10,271 nt of DNA from Bacteroidota bacterium (GTDB lineage Bacteria; Bacteroidota; Rhodothermia; Rhodothermales; UBA10348), in the NCBI GenBank assembly GCA_022571135.1, contig JACZYK010000068.1, positions 1 to 10,271 on the forward strand. Reading direction: 5' to 3'. Below the pieces are notes generated by a model, which was given only the letters and a program-made list of their open reading frames with translations, did no database searches and was not told the origin of the DNA. The position numbers and the translations under genes were made by a program. Within the stretch, counting starts at the first letter, position 1. Each line of letters starts with the position of its first letter. This document shows, one piece after another, positions 6,239 to 10,271 of this stretch.

Positions 6239-8674
6239 ATGCGACGACTAATTCTGTTTCTGATTCTTTTTTGCGGAGCTGTTCCGTACGCTACATCCGC
6301 GATGGCTCAGGATGCCGATACGCAGATGGCGAACGGAATACTCGCTTTTAGGGAGACCCGATACCAGGACGCCGTTACTGCCTTCGAGTTGGTACTCGAA
6401 TTGGACTCGGATAATTCGGAAGCGCACTTTTTACTGGCCAGGGTCTTTTTTGAGACTCCTCTGAAGGACAATAAGCGGGCCGAGAAGGAAGTCAATGCTG
6501 CTCTCGAGATCGAACCCGAGAACGTAAAGTACCTCGTCGCTAGCATGCAGCAGAATCGTGAGGAGGCCTGGAGCTTTTTCAGGAAGCGTGCACGCGAGAT
6601 AAAACGCAGGGAACTTGCCTTCAAAATCCTAAAACTGGACTCCACAAACGCGTTCGCCCATCATGAACTGGGAAAGTCGTACATCCGTGATTTCTGGCGG
6701 TATCGGAATGCGCTTGTTTTTCCGTCGCTCATTTTTGCCAGAGACGAGAACCTGCGAAGAACTACAATCTCACCGATAGACAATCTTGTTCAGCGGCAGG
6801 CTGATAATATTGTGGCTCAGAATCCCGCGTTGGCTGACCTTCTGCCCGAAAACGACGACTTCGCCCTTCAGATGGCAGGTTTTCTTGATCCGAACTCGAT
6901 CATGATGTCGGATCGGTTCGATGTGGACGCCTTGAGGGCACAGGGAGTAAATATTCAGGATCTGTCCGGACGCGCCGATAAAGCGTACAAAAAAGCGATC
7001 GGACATCTGCACGCGGCTATCGACTTCGATCCGAGACAGAGAGAGGTCTACACCGACCTTATGCAGATCTTTGCGCTCAAGGCGGAATACGTCGAAGCGC
7101 TGGATATGCTTCAGCAGATGTACGTCTTCTTTCCGGAGGAGGTCGAACTGTGGACCTATCTTGGATTGGCGCACTACAACACTGGGAATATGCAGGCGGC
7201 CGCAAAAGTCTTCGAGACGGCTTTCAAGTACATGGACGAGGATGAATCTTACGCCTATTTCCAGTTGAAGGACATTCTGCCTGAGGAAGAGAAAAGTCTC
7301 TATGAGGAAGACGAAATCGCCTACGCCGCCAGATTCTGGACAAGCAAGGATCCGAGATACCTGACTCCTTACAATGAGCGCAAGCTCGAACACTACGCGC
7401 GTCTGACCTATACGGATCTGCTATACGGGGTACCGGAACTCCACATTCGAGGCTGGAACACGGAGCGTGGTCGCATTCTGGTTCGCTACGGTGTCCCGGT
7501 GGGTGACGTGGTCCTCATCCCGAGGAGTACGTCGGGCGTCGGACAGGCAACGAACGCCATTCAGGGTATGCAGGGAGACCCGACCGCTACGACCAGTCGG
7601 GCGCTCCAGATTGCCATACAAGGATCGGGTTGGGATCTGCTTGAGGAAGCCAACACGTTAAATATCTGGGATTACGGCGATTTCAAGTTCGTATTCGAAG
7701 ATCCGTTCAGAAACGGAGAATATCGGCTCTTCAGTCCGTCTGCGAGCGACATAGCCGATGGAATGCTACCCTGGGCAAACGATTACACGATCAAGGCACG
7801 GGAGACGTTCAGAAAAATACCCGAAAAGTACGAGTACAGGGCTCCTGGCAGGCAGATCGATCTGCCGTTTCTTGTCGTGTCGTTTAAAAACTTCACCAGC
7901 GACTTGACGGATGTCTACGTCAATTACGGCATTCCCGTCAACGAGTTCGATCCCGGACAGGACCTCCTCAACGTCACCGCCAACGCGGGTACGTTCGTAG
8001 TAGGAGAGAACCGGGATATGCTCGTCGAGAGAAGGAATACGATCTACGGCCTGAAAACGAATCAGGTAGTGCATTTCGAGGAGTCCAGCCTGTGGATTAA
8101 CACGCAGGCCCTACGCATTCCGGCAGGACACCAGGAGGTCTCCGTTGAATTCGAAACGGTGGGCGGCGGAACGGTTGCGGTGCAGCGCAGAAATGTGGAA
8201 ATCAAAGATTTTTCGGGCGACAACCTCGCTCTCAGCGACGTAATGCTGGCCTATCGTATCGATGAGACGGACGATGGTCGACCGGTTCTCCCGTCTGATA
8301 TCGTGAGAGATAATCTGTCCATCATGCCGGCACCGTGGTCCGTGTTCTCGCGTGCACAACCGATCTATCTCTACTTCGAAGTCTACAATCTAACATTAAA
8401 GGCCGACGGAATAGCCGACTACGAGGTAGAGGCCGTGTTGAAACCCATGGCACAGGGAAGCAAGGTCGGAAAATTCGTGCGCGGACTTTTCGGGGGAGGC
8501 GACGAGGGTGTTTCCGTAACGCTGCTCATCCAGGTGGCCAGCGAGAACGACGGACAGTATCTCATTCTGGACGCAACGACCGAAGATCCGGGTCTGTACA
8601 CGCTTATTTTGAGAGTGAAAGATCTCGTTTCTGGCAAGAAGACCGAGAGCGAACAGGATCTGTTCCTCGAGTAA
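6239..8674 (+). CDS. Exported TPR protein with GWxTD domain, function unknown
   Basis: This 811-residue protein begins with a clear signal peptide: MRR, a hydrophobic stretch (about 4-19), and the likely cleavage site AMA|QDA (after residue 23). There is no lipobox Cys, so it is probably periplasmic. TPR-like helical pairs cover about 28-95 (AFRETRYQDAVTAFELVLEL) and about 247-335 (ALKAEYVEALDMLQQM, WTYLGLAHYNTGNMQAAAKV). The GWxTD region follows: FWTSKDPRYLTPYNE (366-380), then GWNTERGRILVRYGVP (405-420) and WDYGDFKFVFEDPF (477-490). The name-giving motif is GWNTE here, with Glu for Asp. The C-terminal part (about 540-811) looks beta-rich and has no motif I recognise. The family is common in Bacteroidota and relatives; as far as I know it has no settled function. 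The gene stands alone between smpB and purE. ATG 6239 is chosen because it gives the signal peptide; no clear Shine-Dalgarno is present. Confidence 0.88.
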   Translation: MRRLILFLILFCGAVPYATSAMAQDADTQMANGILAFRETRYQDAVTAFELVLELDSDNSEAHFLLARVFFETPLKDNKRAEKEVNAALEIEPENVKYLVASMQQNREEAWSFFRKRAREIKRRELAFKILKLDSTNAFAHHELGKSYIRDFWRYRNALVFPSLIFARDENLRRTTISPIDNLVQRQADNIVAQNPALADLLPENDDFALQMAGFLDPNSIMMSDRFDVDALRAQGVNIQDLSGRADKAYKKAIGHLHAAIDFDPRQREVYTDLMQIFALKAEYVEALDMLQQMYVFFPEEVELWTYLGLAHYNTGNMQAAAKVFETAFKYMDEDESYAYFQLKDILPEEEKSLYEEDEIAYAARFWTSKDPRYLTPYNERKLEHYARLTYTDLLYGVPELHIRGWNTERGRILVRYGVPVGDVVLIPRSTSGVGQATNAIQGMQGDPTATTSRALQIAIQGSGWDLLEEANTLNIWDYGDFKFVFEDPFRNGEYRLFSPSASDIADGMLPWANDYTIKARETFRKIPEKYEYRAPGRQIDLPFLVVSFKNFTSDLTDVYVNYGIPVNEFDPGQDLLNVTANAGTFVVGENRDMLVERRNTIYGLKTNQVVHFEESSLWINTQALRIPAGHQEVSVEFETVGGGTVAVQRRNVEIKDFSGDNLALSDVMLAYRIDETDDGRPVLPSDIVRDNLSIMPAPWSVFSRAQPIYLYFEVYNLTLKADGIADYEVEAVLKPMAQGSKVGKFVRGLFGGGDEGVSVTLLIQVASENDGQYLILDATTEDPGLYTLILRVKDLVSGKKTESEQDLFLE

Positions 8675-8760
8675 ATCTCGGATACGGACGGGTCGGTCGG
8701 GAAGTAAGGCTCTGGTCGCTCCGGTGGCCTAAGGCGTTCTGGGTGCAGGAGGATAGAGTT

Positions 8761-9273
8761 TCAAACGGTTTCCGCGAAAGCCTGCACGTTGGTATCCATT
8801 TCAGCTACCTTCGAGACCATGTCCCTCTTGAAAGCAGCCACGCGATCAAACAAGTCTGAATCTCCGATCGCTAGAATCTGCGCGGCCAGAATAGCGGCGT
8901 TTTTGGCACCGCCGATGGCCACGGTGGCAACCGGCACACCACTTGGCATCTGGACGATGGATAGCAAAGAGTCCATGCCTTTGAGGTGCTTCGACGGGAT
9001 GGGAATTCCTATGACGGGTAAGGGCGTGTAGGCCGCGATGACACCGGCGAGATGTGCAGCCCCGCCCGCTCCTGCAATGATCACTTTTATGCCTCGTTCG
9101 ACGGCGTCTTCTGCAAATTTCCGGGTCTCATCGGGCGTTCGGTGGGCAGACAGCACCCTGGTCTCGAAGTGTATACCGAACGATTTCAATGTCGAAGCCG
9201 CTCCTTCCATGACAGGCCAGTCGGACTCACTGCCCATGATGATACCGACCCGAAGTTGCGTGTAGTTGGTCAT
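8761..9273 (-). CDS. purE: 5-(carboxyamino)imidazole ribonucleotide mutase PurE
   Basis: PurE converts N5-CAIR to CAIR in de novo purine synthesis, as a cytoplasmic octamer in class I enzymes. The 170 residues show VGIIMGSESDWPVM (9-22), SAHRTPDETRKF (42-53) with the conserved active-site His44, IIAGAGGAAHLAGV (65-78) and MDSLLSIVQMPSGVPVAT (100-117). The SAHRTP motif and the N5-CAIR-type sequence mark class I. The loop AIGGAKNAAI (119-128) is two residues shorter than the 'AIGxAGAxNAA' of E. coli and resembles Bacteroidota forms. An ATG at 9336 is in frame but would overlap the end of ftsK; ATG 9273 gives the usual N-terminus and a 19-bp gap after ftsK. No purK is seen. The gene converges with the GWxTD gene, with 86 bp between them and no obvious terminator. 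Confidence 0.96.
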   Translation of the reverse strand: MTNYTQLRVGIIMGSESDWPVMEGAASTLKSFGIHFETRVLSAHRTPDETRKFAEDAVERGIKVIIAGAGGAAHLAGVIAAYTPLPVIGIPIPSKHLKGMDSLLSIVQMPSGVPVATVAIGGAKNAAILAAQILAIGDSDLFDRVAAFKRDMVSKVAEMDTNVQAFAETV

Positions 9274-9292
9274 CGATCTCTGGTTTATGTAT

Positions 9293-10271
9293 TCAATCCT
9301 CGGACAGAAGCTGGTCGAGCCGGAGTTCGTCTTCAACGAGAACTTGGCGGGCCTTTGATCCTTCGAACGGTCCTACGATACCCGCGTCTTCCAGCTGATC
9401 GACAAGACGTGCTGCGCGCGCATAGCCCACCGACAGTTTCCGCTGCAAGAGAGAAACAGATCCCTGTTGACTGCGAACGATGATCTGGGCGGCCTCAACA
9501 AACAGCGCGTCGCGATCCGAAGTGTAACCGGTGGTGGACACCCTACTCGCTGTGGCCTCTTCCATCGAGGGGAGCATATACACTCCCTGACCGCGTTGCG
9601 AAGCCACGAAATTCGTCAGTTTGTCGACTTCCTGGATAGATACGAACGGACCCTGAAGGCGGGTGATGCGGCTTCCGAGCATGTAAAGCATATCTCCGTT
9701 TCCGACAAGGCCTTCCGCTCCATTCTGATCCAGAATCGTCCTCGAGTCGATTTTCGACGCGACCTGATAGGCAATTCTTGACGGGAAGTTGGCCTTGATG
9801 AGGCCCGTGATGACGTCCACCGAAGGACGCTGCGTCGCCAGAATGAGGTGGATGCCTATTGCCCTGGCCATCTGAGCGAGGCGGGAGATGGGAGCTTCTA
9901 TGTCCTTGCCCGCGGTCATCATGAGGTCTGCGAGCTCGTCCACGACCACTACAATATACGGGATCAGTTCGTGGCCGTCCTCCGATTTGAGTCTTCCCGA
10001 TTTGACCGCGTCGTTATATTCCTTCAGGCTCCTGACCTGCGCGGCGGAGAGTAGGTCGTATCGTCTCTCCATTTCCTTCTCACAGCTCCGAAGCGTACCG
10101 AGAGCCTGATCCACATTGGTAATGATGACGTCGCTGGCTTCCGGTGGCATCGCAATGTAGGAGGAGGCGATTTTGGCGTAGGCCGCCAGCTCGATCTTTT
10201 TTGGATCGATCATTACGAACTTCAGCATCGATGGAGGACAGGCGTAGAGCAGGCCGGCGATGAACGTATTC
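9293..10271 (-). CDS. ftsK: FtsK/SpoIIIE DNA translocase, C-terminal part (runs off right edge)
   Basis: FtsK pumps DNA across the closing septum and directs chromosome dimer resolution. The frame is open to the right edge and gives 325 residues; the first visible ones (NTFIAGLLYACPPSMLKFVM) are the stretch just after the Walker A loop, which lies outside the window, as does the membrane domain. Visible motor motifs are MIDPKKIELAAY, the Walker B strand YIVVVVDELADLMM, ILATQRPSVDVITGLIKANF, SKIDSRTILDQNGAEGLVG and GDMLYM. The last 65 or so residues (ALFVEAAQIIVRSQQGSVSL to the QVLVEDE end) are the gamma winged helix that reads KOPS-type polarity sequences. Translation ends at TGA 9295-9293. 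purE follows on the same strand, so the two may share a transcript. Methionines inside the motor are not the true start. Confidence 0.95.
   Translation of the reverse strand, partial: NTFIAGLLYACPPSMLKFVMIDPKKIELAAYAKIASSYIAMPPEASDVIITNVDQALGTLRSCEKEMERRYDLLSAAQVRSLKEYNDAVKSGRLKSEDGHELIPYIVVVVDELADLMMTAGKDIEAPISRLAQMARAIGIHLILATQRPSVDVITGLIKANFPSRIAYQVASKIDSRTILDQNGAEGLVGNGDMLYMLGSRITRLQGPFVSIQEVDKLTNFVASQRGQGVYMLPSMEEATASRVSTTGYTSDRDALFVEAAQIIVRSQQGSVSLLQRKLSVGYARAARLVDQLEDAGIVGPFEGSKARQVLVEDELRLDQLLSED

Noticed and set aside
8335..8859. 174-codon plus-strand frame across the end of the GWxTD gene into purE
   Set aside because: Overlaps two real genes, including antisense to purE, and reads as an Arg/Gly/Ser-rich frame-shadow.
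9274..9336. Upstream ATG giving PurE 21 extra residues
   Set aside because: It would overlap the end of ftsK, and the extra residues do not match PurE N-termini. ATG 9273 fits the family.

Overview
The window carries ordinary bacterial core genes with FCB-group character, most likely Rhodothermota or a nearby Bacteroidota-like lineage. The supporting traits are: a GWxTD-domain protein; a small ribosomal protein bS16 with a very long Ala/Glu-rich C-terminal tail; a PurE with the short 'AIGGAKNAAI' loop; a TrmD with 'GHYKGVDQRV'; and promoter-like sequences of the TTTG/TAnnTTTG type used by Bacteroidota sigma factors. Several starts have good Shine-Dalgarno sequences (trmD, rplS, the AhpD-like gene), while others have none. 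The lineage is inferred from protein motifs only.

Layout. Positions 1-755 are on the minus strand: a 5-formyltetrahydrofolate cyclo-ligase, followed by the first 34 codons of an unidentified acidic protein that runs off the left edge. A divergent spacer leads to a small plus-strand AhpD/carboxymuconolactone-decarboxylase-like gene. Its best ribosome binding site and ATG are out of frame with its body by one base at a T5 run, and it ends at a good rho-independent terminator. Next comes the conserved plus-strand block ffh-rpsP-rimM-trmD-rplS, with a candidate promoter in front of ffh and a terminator behind rplS. It joins membrane targeting (SRP) to ribosome and tRNA maturation. A separate smpB follows (trans-translation), then a structured 284-bp spacer and an 811-residue exported TPR/GWxTD protein of unknown function. 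The right end is on the minus strand and converges on it: the C-terminal half of an FtsK/SpoIIIE DNA translocase, entering from beyond the right edge, followed 19 bp later by purE.

I found no mobile element, CRISPR array, tRNA, rRNA, tmRNA or defence system, and no convincing new multi-gene system. The points most worth a second look are the apparent frameshift in the AhpD-like gene, the 81-bp tandem duplication that lengthens the bS16 tail, the GWxTD protein with Glu in place of the name-giving Asp, and the competing hairpins ahead of it.
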